A stretch of DNA of 64,000 bases from contig CAXXUG010000010.1 in the NCBI GenBank assembly GCA_963664835.2, positions 1 to 64,000 on the forward strand, given 5' to 3'. Source of the stretch: G963664835 sp963664835. Lineage in GTDB: Bacteria; Chloroflexota; UBA6077; FW602-bin22; JBCLEL01. The position numbers and the translations under genes were made by a program. Of this stretch, positions 54,458-63,725 are shown one piece after another. How positions within the stretch are numbered: position 1 is the first letter of the stretch; each line of letters begins with the position of its first letter. The notes under the pieces are model-generated. The model did not search any database. It saw only the letters and a program-made list of their open reading frames with translations, and was not told the DNA's origin.

Positions 54458-55501
54458 ATGACCGGAGATAGCTTCAGACTAGTAGAGCCGGCCAAGCTGC
54501 GCGAGTGCGCGAAAGGAATACTCGAGTGGAAGGGAGTACCCGCCGCCGACGCGATCATCGCCGCCGAGACGCTGGTGGACGCCGATCTCAGAGGGGTCCA
54601 CTCCCACGGGGTTCTCCGCATCGAGATGTACCTTGGCCAGATCGACAACGGAGAGATGAACGCCAGGGCAAACATCCGGGTCGCGAAAGACCTGGGGCCC
54701 CGGGTCTTGATGGATGGCGACAGGGCGATGGGACAGGTATCCGGCTACCGAGCGATGGAGTTGGCGATCGAGAGGGCGCGGGAGCACGGAATCTCAAGCG
54801 TGTCGTTGCGGAACGGGCGTCACATCGGGGCGGCCGCATTCTACTCGATGATGGCGTCGGCGCAGGGGATGATCGGAATCACGGTGACGAATGCCGGCAT
54901 CAACATGGTGCCGATTGGCGGAACATCGAAATTGGTGGGCAACAACCCATTGGGTATCGCGGTGCCCACGAACCGCGAGTTTCCGATGGTCTTGGACGTG
55001 GCGACGAGCGTCGCAGCCGGCGGCAAACTCGACGTGGCGATCAGCAAGGGCCAGAAGATTCCGTTCGGTTGGGCGTTAGACCCCGATGGGGACCCGACGG
55101 ATGACCCCCTGCTGGCCCGGGAGGGCTCTCTACTGCCGGTAGGCGGCCACAAGGGCTACGGTTTGGCGGTGATGTTCGACGTGTTGGCCGGAGTCCTGTC
55201 CGGCGGCCGTTTCGGCGCCTGGCTTGGCATGTCCGGATCGAGTCAGCTGTTCGTAGCGATCGAGATCGAAGGGCTGATGCCGCTGAGCGAGTTCGGGTCG
55301 CGGATGGACGAGCTGATCGACCAGTTGCACACGGATAAGCCGGCGGAGGCCGGCGGGAGAATCTACGTGCCGGGCGAGATCGAGTGGGAGTTGTCCAGGG
55401 ACAGACGTGAGAATGGCATTCCGCTGCCGATCAGCGTTGTGGACATGTTGGAGGGTTTTGCGAGTGACGGGGATGTGGATAGCCGGCCTTCGAGGTGGTA
55501 G
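54458..55501 (+). CDS. Ldh/YlbC family NAD(P)-dependent dehydrogenase, second copy
   Basis: The 347-residue paralogue of the protein at 27426 starts at ATG 54458, with AAGGAG 9 nt upstream. Motifs are GVHSHGVLRIEMYLGQIDNG, LRNGRHIGAAAFYSMMA with the catalytic-type His, LVGNNPLGIAVPTN, VLDVATSVAAGGKL and PVGGHKGYGLAVMFDVLAG. Substrate is a 2-hydroxy or 2-keto acid of unknown identity. The gene is alone, between a DUF971 gene and fumC. Confidence 0.9.
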   Translation: MTGDSFRLVEPAKLRECAKGILEWKGVPAADAIIAAETLVDADLRGVHSHGVLRIEMYLGQIDNGEMNARANIRVAKDLGPRVLMDGDRAMGQVSGYRAMELAIERAREHGISSVSLRNGRHIGAAAFYSMMASAQGMIGITVTNAGINMVPIGGTSKLVGNNPLGIAVPTNREFPMVLDVATSVAAGGKLDVAISKGQKIPFGWALDPDGDPTDDPLLAREGSLLPVGGHKGYGLAVMFDVLAGVLSGGRFGAWLGMSGSSQLFVAIEIEGLMPLSEFGSRMDELIDQLHTDKPAEAGGRIYVPGEIEWELSRDRRENGIPLPISVVDMLEGFASDGDVDSRPSRW

Positions 55502-55589
55502 GTGGCGGGTGCCGGGGCGGCAAGGTATGAAAATCCGGCGTTGCGGTATTATGCGGCGGATTCGCGCGGGGGGATTCTGCCACGCCCAA

Positions 55590-55652
55590 CCCCGACCCCA
55601 GCGGGGGACAAGCCCCCGCGCTACATTTCCCCTCCCTTCTGGATCCGGCCCC
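55590..55652 (+). repeat. Dispersed repeat, short copy D
   Basis: It contains CCCCGACCCCAGCGGGGGAC, the AAGCCCCCGCGCTACATTTC hairpin half, and CCCTTCTGGATCCGGCCCC. It sits in the 194-nt gap between Ldh-2 and fumC. Confidence 0.7.
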
Positions 55653-55695
55653 ATACGGGTGTACGGTGGGGAGCCGCGGTTCCAGATTGGCGCGG

Positions 55696-57129
55696 TCAGC
55701 CGCTGGCGGGGCCGCCGCCCAAGCCGGGCTCGGTCATCTTGGCCGGATCGAGGAGGTCGTCCAACTCGGAGTCGCTCAATGAGGTCATTTCGCGTGCGAC
55801 TTCGCGGACGGTGCGGCCGGACTTGAATGCCTCCTTTGAGATCTCAGCGGCGGCATCGTAGCCGATCCTGGGGGTCAACGAGGTTGACATCGCTAGGCCG
55901 GACTCCACGCTCTCCGGGCCGCGGGCGGTCGCTTTCAGACCGACCACGCACTGGTCGGTAAAGTTCCGGCTGGCGGAGGCGAGCAGATCGAGCGACTGGA
56001 GCAGATTGTGGGCGACGACGGGCATCATGGTGTTGAGCTCGAAATAGCCGTGTTGGCCTCCGAACGAGATAGCGGCATCGTTGCCGACCACCTGGGCCAC
56101 CACCTGGATGACGGATTCGGGAATGACCGGATTCACCTTGCCTGGCATGATCGAACTGCCGGGCTGGACCTCGGGAAGGGCAAGCTCGCCCAGGCCGGCC
56201 CGGGGGCCGGATCCAAGCAGCCGTACGTCGTTGGCTATCTTCAGGAGACTGACGGCCACCGCTCTCACCGCTCCGGAAGCGGCGACCACGTTGTCGAGTG
56301 TACTTTGGGCCTGGAAGTGGCTGTCTGTTTCGGTGATCTCAAGATCCAGGCTGTCGCTCAGGCGCTGGCAGACCCTGCCGGCGAACTCAGGATGGGCGTT
56401 TACGCCGGTGCCGACCGCTGTGCCGCCGAGCGCCACCTCGCCCAACTCCGCTTGGGCCGCGTTGAGACGGGAGATCCCGCGCTCGACCTGGCCGGCAAAG
56501 CCGGCGAACTCCTGGCCGAGCCGTATCGGCGTCGCGTCCTGGAGGTGAGTCCGTCCCATCTTGATTACGTCCATGAACTCATCGGACTTATCGGATAACG
56601 CCTGCTGGAGGTCATTTAGCGCCGGGATTAGAGATTCGGAGATTACCACCATCGCAGCCACGTGGATTGCGGTGGGAATGACGTCGTTGGAGGACTGGCA
56701 GGTGTTGACATCGTCGTTCGGGTGGACGGACGAAGGGCCGGAGTTCCGCGCATCCCGGTTGCCACCGAGCAACTCTACGGCTCGGTTGGCGATAACTTCG
56801 TTCGCATTCATGTTCGTGGAGGTGCCGGAGCCGGTCTGAAAGATATCTACGACGAACTGATCGTCGAGCTTTCCGTCCATACACTCGCCGGCGGCCCGCG
56901 CGATCGCGTCCGCGATCCGAGGATCAAGAAGGCCAAGCTCCGCATTGGTTTCGGCGGCCGCCTGCTTGATCGCGCACAGCGCCCTGATGAAGACTCGTGG
57001 AAATCTCAGATCGGAAATAGGAAAGTTCAGGACGGCACGTTGGGTCTGGGCGCCGTAGTAGGCATCGGCCGGCACGGGCATCTCGCCCATCGAGTCCCGC
57101 TCTATTCGTGTAGGTAGATCGGATGACAT
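55696..57129 (-). CDS. fumC: Fumarate hydratase, class II
   Basis: FumC hydrates fumarate to malate in the TCA cycle and needs no Fe-S cluster. The 477-residue protein starts at ATG 57129, with AGGGAG 5 nt upstream. It shows SGTSTNMNANEVIANRA, SSNDVIPTAIH, KMGRTHLQDATPIRLGQEF, and the signature GSSIMPGKVNPVIPE with the catalytic Ser loop. It is slightly longer than usual because of an acidic C-terminal tail. Confidence 0.96.
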   Translation of the reverse strand: MSSDLPTRIERDSMGEMPVPADAYYGAQTQRAVLNFPISDLRFPRVFIRALCAIKQAAAETNAELGLLDPRIADAIARAAGECMDGKLDDQFVVDIFQTGSGTSTNMNANEVIANRAVELLGGNRDARNSGPSSVHPNDDVNTCQSSNDVIPTAIHVAAMVVISESLIPALNDLQQALSDKSDEFMDVIKMGRTHLQDATPIRLGQEFAGFAGQVERGISRLNAAQAELGEVALGGTAVGTGVNAHPEFAGRVCQRLSDSLDLEITETDSHFQAQSTLDNVVAASGAVRAVAVSLLKIANDVRLLGSGPRAGLGELALPEVQPGSSIMPGKVNPVIPESVIQVVAQVVGNDAAISFGGQHGYFELNTMMPVVAHNLLQSLDLLASASRNFTDQCVVGLKATARGPESVESGLAMSTSLTPRIGYDAAAEISKEAFKSGRTVREVAREMTSLSDSELDDLLDPAKMTEPGLGGGPASG

Positions 57130-57319
57130 CAACACTCCCTGTCGCTCATGCGTGGTCTCGGTCCGGGGTTCAATCAGCGGCAGGCCTCTAACCGAGCAGT
57201 CCGCTCAGGCAGGTAATGACCGGATACAGGGCCCAACTGGACGTGAGACATATCTGCCGCCGTTCATTTGGGCTGGCGACCAACCGTTTATTTGACGAGG
57301 TTGTATTATAGCCGTCGTC

Positions 57320-58564
57320 ATGCAAGTAGGCTCAACAAGCTCCCCATCCGGCTACGAGCCCGGTTATCACGGCGGTCGTCGCCGGATTCTATTCTCCCTG
57401 ACAGCGTGCCACACGTTGAACGACATCCTCAACATCGTGATTGCGCCGCTGATTCCACTGCTTAGGCTGACGTTCGGACTGACTTTCTCGCAGGCCGGAG
57501 TGTTGCCCTTTCTGAGCCTGGCTCTATCTAGCGTATTGCAACCGACGCTGGGGTACCTTGCCGATCGGCGCCGCGCACGGATCCATCTCATGGGCATTGG
57601 GTTCATATTCATGGCGGCAGGCATGCTCTTGATGGGAGTGGCCGACGGTTACATCGTGCTGCTGTTGGCGATGCTGGTAATAGGGACAGGCGCGAGCACC
57701 TATCATCCGCAGAGCGCGACGTTCATCGCATACTACTTCAAGGGTGAGCGGGGAAAGGCCCAGGGAATCCACGGGATCGGCAACGGGATAGCATTCATCC
57801 TGGCGCCGTTAATCGTCACAAGGCTGGGCCAGGATCTTGGATTCAGACCGGTGGTATTCCTTCTTGCCGCCCTTGGGATTGTCGGCGCTCTGATCATCTG
57901 GACCCAACTCAAGGAGCCGGCGGTTGTTGGGAGCCGAGGGCTTTGGGCCGGAGTCAACCGGAGCTTGATATTTCTCATGCTCGTCAACGGTTTGTCCATT
58001 GGAGTGCACACCGGCGTAATAACCTGGCTGCCTTCGTTTTACTTCGATCGAGTTGGCAACCTATTCGTCGCCGGAACGCTGACCGCGGCGATGTCGATTT
58101 CGACACTGATCGCGCAGCCGGTCGGGGGCAAGGTCTCCGACCTGATCGGCAGGCGGAACGTCCTGTTCATCTCGGTGCTGGGGTCAAGCGCGTCGTTGGC
58201 GTTGTTCGTAGCAGTTCCTGTACTGATGAATGCCCTCGGCATAGCCAGTGTCAGCGTCGGCACCGCAATTTTCGGCGATCTGCCACTGGTGGTCCTCTTG
58301 ATGGTGCCGTTCACGATTCTGTTCGGATTCTGGGGGTCGTTGATGCCGCCGGTGACCATGGTATACGCATCTGAGCTGGCATCTGGCGAGCGCAGCGGGA
58401 TGGCGGTAGGGATAGTGTGGGGAACGGGTACTGCCCTCTCGTCGGTGTTTCCGTTGATCACCGGCGTGATGATTGAAAACTGGGGATTCGACCTGACGTT
58501 CCTCTCGTTGGTCTTTGTCGGCCCGTTGATCGCTCTGATCGCGGCACTACTGCCCAGAGGATGA
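57320..58564 (+). CDS. MFS transporter, fosmidomycin-resistance (Fsr)-like
   Basis: The 414-residue protein has about 12 hydrophobic segments. The Fsr-type opening is LTACHTLNDILNIVIAPLIPLLRLTFGLTFSQAGVLPF, followed by the MFS loop 2-3 motif GYLADRRRAR and GASTYHPQSATF. Relatives export drugs or small acids by proton antiport; the substrate here is unknown. It is divergent from fumC. Confidence 0.88.
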   Translation: MQVGSTSSPSGYEPGYHGGRRRILFSLTACHTLNDILNIVIAPLIPLLRLTFGLTFSQAGVLPFLSLALSSVLQPTLGYLADRRRARIHLMGIGFIFMAAGMLLMGVADGYIVLLLAMLVIGTGASTYHPQSATFIAYYFKGERGKAQGIHGIGNGIAFILAPLIVTRLGQDLGFRPVVFLLAALGIVGALIIWTQLKEPAVVGSRGLWAGVNRSLIFLMLVNGLSIGVHTGVITWLPSFYFDRVGNLFVAGTLTAAMSISTLIAQPVGGKVSDLIGRRNVLFISVLGSSASLALFVAVPVLMNALGIASVSVGTAIFGDLPLVVLLMVPFTILFGFWGSLMPPVTMVYASELASGERSGMAVGIVWGTGTALSSVFPLITGVMIENWGFDLTFLSLVFVGPLIALIAALLPRG

Positions 58565-58605
58565 ATGCGCCAGTCGGCTTAGCGTGACAGAGGACGACGG
58601 TCAAA

Positions 58606-59715
58606 CTATCGGCGTCTGGCCAACCTGTAAATCCGCTCGAACTCCTCCAAGAATTGTGCTGCTACGTTGGGGTCATGAATGACGAGGACGTTTTCGTCAT
58701 TGGCGCCCGCCGCGCTGGCCGAGAAATTGAACGATCCGGTAACTACGGTCCGGCCATCGACGATGATCACCTTGTGATGCATGCTGTTTGGGTTGCCGTC
58801 CAGGTATACCGACAGCCCGGCCTGGCGCAACATGCTGTACTCGGCCGCGTCAGTTCTGGCACCGAAACGCTCGAACACGCCGGCGACCTCGGGCCCGCGG
58901 CCGGCGGCTCGTCTCAGGGAGGCGCCGATACGGTCGTGGGTGAGGATGAAGGTCATGAATCTGATGCGCCGCTCGGCGCGTTCGATGAGCTGGGTGAGCC
59001 GGTCGATGATTGTCGGATCGGCCGGCGCGAAGTAGACCTCGAGGCTCGCATCGCCGACGTGGATAGGGTTCGCGACCGTGATTGTTTCTTTTTCGGGGCC
59101 GAACTTACGCCCGGTAAACATCTGCTCGAACTCACGCTCGAAAGCGGCGGCCAATTCGGGCGAGTGAACGACGACCGCGTTGTTGTCGTTACGGTAGGTA
59201 CCGACTTCCGTCATGTTCCAGGATCCAGTCCACACCGTGTCGCCGTCGCGAATGACGAACTTGTTGTGCATGGTTCCAGAGCGATCGTCGGCGACGACGG
59301 GGATGCCGGCGGCTCGGAGAACGTCGAACGCGCTCGGCGAGCCGGCGTCCCCGCCTTTCTCCAGCGAGTCGCTATCGGTCACCACGCGAACCCGGACCCC
59401 TCGACTCTTTGCCCGGACCAGAGCTTCGGCGATCTCAGACAAGTCCAGCTTGTAGACAGCGACGTCAATGGTCGTGCTCGCTCCTTCTACAAACGCAATG
59501 AGATCCCTGTTTAGGGACGGGCGCCGGCTCTCCACCCGGTCCGAATCGATGGGATCGGTGAACATGACCCTGATTGACCCGTCTGTGGGCCGCTCCGCCA
59601 CAGGAGTCGAAGGAATGGCTACGGCCGGCAGAATAGTGCCGGTTAGGAACCTTGGTGCAGCGATAGCAATGGCGACGGCCAGTGCGACCAAGCCGGCGAG
59701 CAGAATACGACTCAC
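58606..59715 (-). CDS. Phospholipase D-like domain protein, secreted or membrane-anchored
   Basis: The 369-residue protein has an N-terminal hydrophobic anchor (residues 4-20) and two complete HKD motifs: His150-x-Lys152-x4-Asp157 (MHNKFVIRDG) and His313-x-Lys315-x4-Asp320 (MHHKVIIVDG), each followed by TGSWN or TGSFN. Two motifs in one chain make a full active site. The superfamily includes nucleases, phospholipases and cardiolipin synthases; the single anchor and small size favour a Nuc/PLD-like hydrolase outside the membrane. Confidence 0.88.
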   Translation of the reverse strand: MSRILLAGLVALAVAIAIAAPRFLTGTILPAVAIPSTPVAERPTDGSIRVMFTDPIDSDRVESRRPSLNRDLIAFVEGASTTIDVAVYKLDLSEIAEALVRAKSRGVRVRVVTDSDSLEKGGDAGSPSAFDVLRAAGIPVVADDRSGTMHNKFVIRDGDTVWTGSWNMTEVGTYRNDNNAVVVHSPELAAAFEREFEQMFTGRKFGPEKETITVANPIHVGDASLEVYFAPADPTIIDRLTQLIERAERRIRFMTFILTHDRIGASLRRAAGRGPEVAGVFERFGARTDAAEYSMLRQAGLSVYLDGNPNSMHHKVIIVDGRTVVTGSFNFSASAAGANDENVLVIHDPNVAAQFLEEFERIYRLARRR

Positions 59716-59863
59716 GACTCTCGAATTTCCGACTGGAGCTCAGTAAACCCCAAGACAGCGGGCCTCAAGCATAAGTATGAAACGCCGGCGCGAATCTGCG
59801 GCTGCGAATCCCGACAATCATCATGAGAGTGGGGGCGCAACGGCGACTTGGCGAGTAGACACA

Positions 59864-60262
59864 CTACATCCCAGGCGTGCTATCGGTGGGTGACGACATC
59901 CCCCGCAGTCGAAGCCGATCGGCTTTCCGCAGCCCTTGGACCACGAGTTTGTAGGAGTCATCGATCATATCGACAATGAGATCGTTCGGGACACTGCCAT
60001 CGAGGACCACCGTATTCCAGTGCCGCTTACTCATGTGGTAGCCGGGGATGATGCCGGTATAGCGTTGGCGCAGGACCTGGGCAAAATCGGGGTCGCACTT
60101 CAGATTGATTCGCAGGGGATCGTCATCCACTCCAATCAAGGCAAACATCTTGCCCATTACCTTGAAGACCAACGCAGATGGGCCAAATGGCATTTCTTCG
60201 GTAGCGCCTAGCTTACGCATCAGATGGGTGTGGAGAGTCTCGAAGTCCATATGGGGAGACAT
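59864..60262 (-). CDS. MmcQ/YjbR family protein
   Basis: This 132-residue protein has the CyaY-like DNA-binding fold: MPFGPSALVFKVMGKMFALIG, LRINLKCDPDFAQVLRQRY, IIPGYHMSKRHWNTVVLDGS and LIVDMIDDSYKLVVQGL. The molecular role of the family is poorly known. ATG 60250 is an alternative start. It is divergent from the hydroxyacid dehydrogenase pair. Confidence 0.88.
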   Translation of the reverse strand: MSPHMDFETLHTHLMRKLGATEEMPFGPSALVFKVMGKMFALIGVDDDPLRINLKCDPDFAQVLRQRYTGIIPGYHMSKRHWNTVVLDGSVPNDLIVDMIDDSYKLVVQGLRKADRLRLRGMSSPTDSTPGM

Positions 60263-60619
60263 TGTAACGCCGGGGGCGTGGCGTCAAGTGGGGAGGGACG
60301 GGTGCCAGGTCGGGAACGCCGGCAAGTGGGAGGTCGCGAGGGTTGTCGACGCCACCCTCTCCACACCCCGACCCCAGCGGGGGACAAGCCTCCGCGCTAC
60401 ATTCCCCGTCCCCACGTCCACACAATCCGGCGCATTTGTGCGGTTATCACAACACACTATTGGCGACTGCGGAGTTGGTGGGTTTCAGCACCGGTGGCAA
60501 TTAGGAAGCGAGGCCGGCCGAGGGGAACGCGGCAAATTGACAATCACGGTCGCATTTCATATGTTTGGCGCGGGGCCGGAAGCCTCACATGTCGACAAAC
60601 GCAACGAGAGGAAGCACGA
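60263..60619. other. Gene-free region upstream of the hydroxyacid dehydrogenase pair
   Basis: It contains the short repeat copy E and otherwise no gene. The next gene's frame is open from 60224, but its first 130 codons would be repeat DNA. Confidence 0.5.
60360..60425 (+). repeat. Dispersed repeat, short copy E
   Basis: CACCCCGACCCCAGCGGGGG, ACAAGCCTCCGCGCTACATT and CCCCGTCCCC match copy D closely, with a C to T change in one hairpin arm. Confidence 0.7.
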
Positions 60620-61579
60620 GTGACAATCAAGGTATTGATACAGTCCAGTTTAGTCACGGGCGATGTCGAAGAGCTAAGGAGGAGTTTTCCCCAAGTTGAG
60701 ATCGTGGCGTCGCCGTCGGATGAAGAAGTCCCATCGCTCATCGGTGACGCGGACGTTTTCTTCGGAATTCTGTCGCCGGAAATATACGCCGCGGCCAAGA
60801 ATCTGAAGTGGCTGCAGGCGTTGAGCGCCGGCGTCGAATGGCTGGCGGACATTCCGGGCGCCACAGACTCGGACCTGATCGTTACGAATACGAGGGGCGC
60901 CCACGCCCAGACGATTGCCGAGCACACGTTCGCCCTGATTCTGTCGCTCACCCGGATGATGAAGGCACATCTACGAGACCAATTAGCTCGGGATTGGGAG
61001 CCGAAACGATACTTAGGACAGATGCAAGGACTCGCCGGCAAGACGATGGGCATCGTGGGTCTGGGGCAGATCGGATCGGCGATCGTAAGACGGGCTCACG
61101 GGTTCGAGATGGAAGTCTACGCGGTGGATGTGGTGCCATTTCCGCATGAACCGCACGTCCGGCGCCGGTGGGGTCTGGACGGAACCGACGAGCTTTGCAA
61201 ACTCGCCGATTTTCTCGTGATATCGGCGCCTCTCACTCCGGAGAGCCGGGGACTGATCGACGCCCGCAGGATCGGGTTGTTGAAGCCCTCCGCATACGTC
61301 ATAGCGGTGTCTCGGGGCAATATCGTTGACGAGCAGGCGCTGATCGCGGCACTTCAAGAGGGCCGGATCGCGGGAGCCGGCCTGGACGTGACCGCGGTAG
61401 AGCCTCCGCCGGATGATAGTCCCCTTTGGGATATGGAGAACGTGGTGATGACACCGCACGACTCGCCGGTGTCGGACCGAACGTTCGACTGGGTATGGAG
61501 AATCTTCGTGGAGAACCTGTCTCGATACGTGAACGGGACACCGCTGTTCAATATTGTGAATAAGAGGGCCGGCTTCTAG
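60620..61579 (+). CDS. D-2-hydroxyacid dehydrogenase
   Basis: The 319-residue protein starts at GTG 60620 (MTIKVLIQSS), with GAGAGGAAG just upstream. It has LQALSAGVEWLADIPG (substrate side), the NAD motif GIVGLGQIGSAIVRRA, the active-site Arg in AVSRGNIVDEQALIAAL, Glu in VTAVEPPPDDSPLW, and the catalytic His in VVMTPHDSP. It is followed after 41 nt by a second dehydrogenase of the same family, so they may form a heteromer or act on related substrates. Confidence 0.92.
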   Translation: MTIKVLIQSSLVTGDVEELRRSFPQVEIVASPSDEEVPSLIGDADVFFGILSPEIYAAAKNLKWLQALSAGVEWLADIPGATDSDLIVTNTRGAHAQTIAEHTFALILSLTRMMKAHLRDQLARDWEPKRYLGQMQGLAGKTMGIVGLGQIGSAIVRRAHGFEMEVYAVDVVPFPHEPHVRRRWGLDGTDELCKLADFLVISAPLTPESRGLIDARRIGLLKPSAYVIAVSRGNIVDEQALIAALQEGRIAGAGLDVTAVEPPPDDSPLWDMENVVMTPHDSPVSDRTFDWVWRIFVENLSRYVNGTPLFNIVNKRAGF

Positions 61580-61620
61580 AGGTTCTCCTACCGTCGCCGC
61601 AGCGAGAGAGGAGGCGCAGC

Positions 61621-62619
61621 TTGTTCAAGGTCGTGATTGGCCAGTCATTCGATAAAGACGCCCTCGAATTCATGAGGCAGCGGCTTGGCGACGGATTTGA
61701 TTTCCAGGACTTGGGTGAGTCTTCGGACGAAGAGAGAATCGCGGCATACAAGGACGCAGACGCGATAGTAAGCCAGCTAATCACAACCGAGATGGCGCGA
61801 GCGGCCAACCGCGTCACGCTCATGCAGGCGCAAGGCGCCGGCGTCGAGGACATCGCAATAGATCACCTGCCGGCCGACTGCTACCTTGCCAACGTGTTCG
61901 AGCACGAGGTCGCGATATCTGAATACGTGATTATGGTGATGCTGGCGCTGTCGAGCGACCTGCTGAACCTGGACCACAACCTGCGACACAAGGGCGACAT
62001 GAGCCCGGCCGGCCACTACGGCGGCAGTCCACGTGAGGGGCTGTTTGGAAAGACTATTGGAATTGTTGGGTTCGGCCGCATAGGCCAGCAGGTGGCCAAG
62101 CGCGCGTTGGCGTTTGGGATGCGGGTGATAGCCACGAAGAGGTCGCCGGACGAGGCGTTGGCGGCCGAGCATGGTCTGGATTTTCTGGGCGGGCACGGCG
62201 ACCTGGGGCGTTTGCTGGATGAGTCCGACTACCTGTTGCTGGCGACGCCGCTCACTGAAGACACCAACGGACTCATCGGAGAGCCGGAATTGGACCGGAT
62301 GAAGCAGAGCGCTTACATTCTCAACGTAGGGCGCGGGCCGATTATCCAGGAAGAACCGCTGTACAACGCGCTGAAGGACCGGCGCATCGCCGGGGCCGGG
62401 CTAGACGTGTGGTTCCAGTATCCGCCGCCGGGGACTTTCGGGCCGGTGTCGCGTTTCCCTCTTCACGAGTTGCCAAACGTCGTTATGACGCCTCACATGG
62501 CCGGATGGACCAGGACGACAGTCTATCGGCGGATGGCATTCATCGCGGACAACGTGAAGCGCGTCGCGGCCGGCGAAGAACCGTTGAATCTCTTGAGGAT
62601 GGGCGGAGGCGAGCGATAG
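61621..62619 (+). CDS. D-2-hydroxyacid dehydrogenase, tandem partner
   Basis: The 332-residue protein starts at TTG 61621, with GAGAGGAGG 7 nt upstream. It shows LMQAQGAGVEDIAIDHLP, the NAD motif GIVGFGRIGQQVAKRAL, the active-site Arg in NVGRGPIIQEEPLYNAL, and the His in VVMTPHMAGWTRTT. The insert DVWFQYPPPGTFGPVSRFPLHE before the His is longer than in its neighbour. Substrate unknown. Confidence 0.92.
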   Translation: MFKVVIGQSFDKDALEFMRQRLGDGFDFQDLGESSDEERIAAYKDADAIVSQLITTEMARAANRVTLMQAQGAGVEDIAIDHLPADCYLANVFEHEVAISEYVIMVMLALSSDLLNLDHNLRHKGDMSPAGHYGGSPREGLFGKTIGIVGFGRIGQQVAKRALAFGMRVIATKRSPDEALAAEHGLDFLGGHGDLGRLLDESDYLLLATPLTEDTNGLIGEPELDRMKQSAYILNVGRGPIIQEEPLYNALKDRRIAGAGLDVWFQYPPPGTFGPVSRFPLHELPNVVMTPHMAGWTRTTVYRRMAFIADNVKRVAAGEEPLNLLRMGGGER

Positions 62620-62710
62620 TGCGAATGATGCGAATGCCGCCGGGGCGGGGTCTCGAGATCCGAGGCTTGGACGCGTACCGCTGCCATCTTTGTCCCGCCG
62701 GCGGGGCGCA

Positions 62711-63661
62711 GTGCCTCCGCTAAAGGACGTTTCGCGGGCGATTGGCGGCACACCGATCGTGTGGCTCGATCGATTGACCGAGTCAATGCCCGGCCGTGTG
62801 GCACTCAAGCTGGAGTACTTCTCACCCGGATTCAGCGTGAAGGACCGTATCGCCCGGCAGATCGTAGAAGACGCGGAGGCGGATGGCCGACTGAAGCCGG
62901 GCATGACGGTGGTCGAACTGACCAGCGGCAACACCGGCACCGGCCTGGCGGTGGTGTGCGCGATCAAGGGTTACAGGTTCATCGCGGTGATGTCGGAAGG
63001 GAACACCGAGGAACGGCGGAAGATGCTCACGGCGTTGGGCGCGGAGTTGGTGCTGGTGCCGCAGGCCGGCGGTTCCCATCCGGGGCAGGTATCGAAGGAA
63101 GATATAGAGCTGCTGGAGGCCAAAACAGCGGAGCTCACCGAGCAGCTTGGGGCGTTCCGGGCGGATCAGTTCAACAACCTGAGCAACGTGCGCGCCCACG
63201 AAATGGGTACCGGTAGAGAGATCTGGGAACAGACCGAGGGCGGAGTGACCAGATTTTGCGCGATGGTTGGCACCGGCGGGACATTCATGGGGTGCGCTCG
63301 GGCGTTGAAGAAGCGTAATCCTGACATCCAGACATTCGCGATCGAGCCGGAGGAGTCGGCGGCGCTGGCCGGCCGGGAAGTCACGAATACACGCCACAAG
63401 ATTCAAGGGGCCGGGTACGCCATGGTACCGCCGCTCTGGGAGCCGGAGTACTGCGACGGGTTCCTGGCGGTCAGCGACGAAGAGGCCATCAAGGGGTCTC
63501 GGAGACTGGCTCGACGGGAAGGGATATTCGTCGGATTCAGCGCCGGCGCGAACGTGGCGGCGGCGCTCCGGCTGGCAGGCGAATGCCGGCATGGGGAGAT
63601 TGTCGCGACTACGGCGAACGACTCCGGCCTCAAGTACCTGAGCACGGATTTGTTCCCGTGA
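62711..63661 (+). CDS. PLP-dependent cysteine synthase-like protein
   Basis: The protein of about 316 residues (GTG 62711; TTG 62690 also possible) belongs to the cysteine synthase / cystathionine beta-synthase fold type II group. The PLP lysine is in FSVKDRIAR (about residue 44), with the substrate loop TSGNTGTGLAVV and the phosphate-binding GTGGTFMG. It has an insert (VPQAGGSHPGQVSKEDIE) not typical of CysK, so O-acetylserine sulfhydrylase activity is likely but not certain. It follows the two dehydrogenases on the same strand. Confidence 0.88.
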   Translation: MPPLKDVSRAIGGTPIVWLDRLTESMPGRVALKLEYFSPGFSVKDRIARQIVEDAEADGRLKPGMTVVELTSGNTGTGLAVVCAIKGYRFIAVMSEGNTEERRKMLTALGAELVLVPQAGGSHPGQVSKEDIELLEAKTAELTEQLGAFRADQFNNLSNVRAHEMGTGREIWEQTEGGVTRFCAMVGTGGTFMGCARALKKRNPDIQTFAIEPEESAALAGREVTNTRHKIQGAGYAMVPPLWEPEYCDGFLAVSDEEAIKGSRRLARREGIFVGFSAGANVAAALRLAGECRHGEIVATTANDSGLKYLSTDLFP

Positions 63662-63725
63662 GCCTGCGCCGTGATCGGAGAACCGGCGACTCACGAAGCC
63701 GGGCAGACCGTCCCGCAACGGCGCG

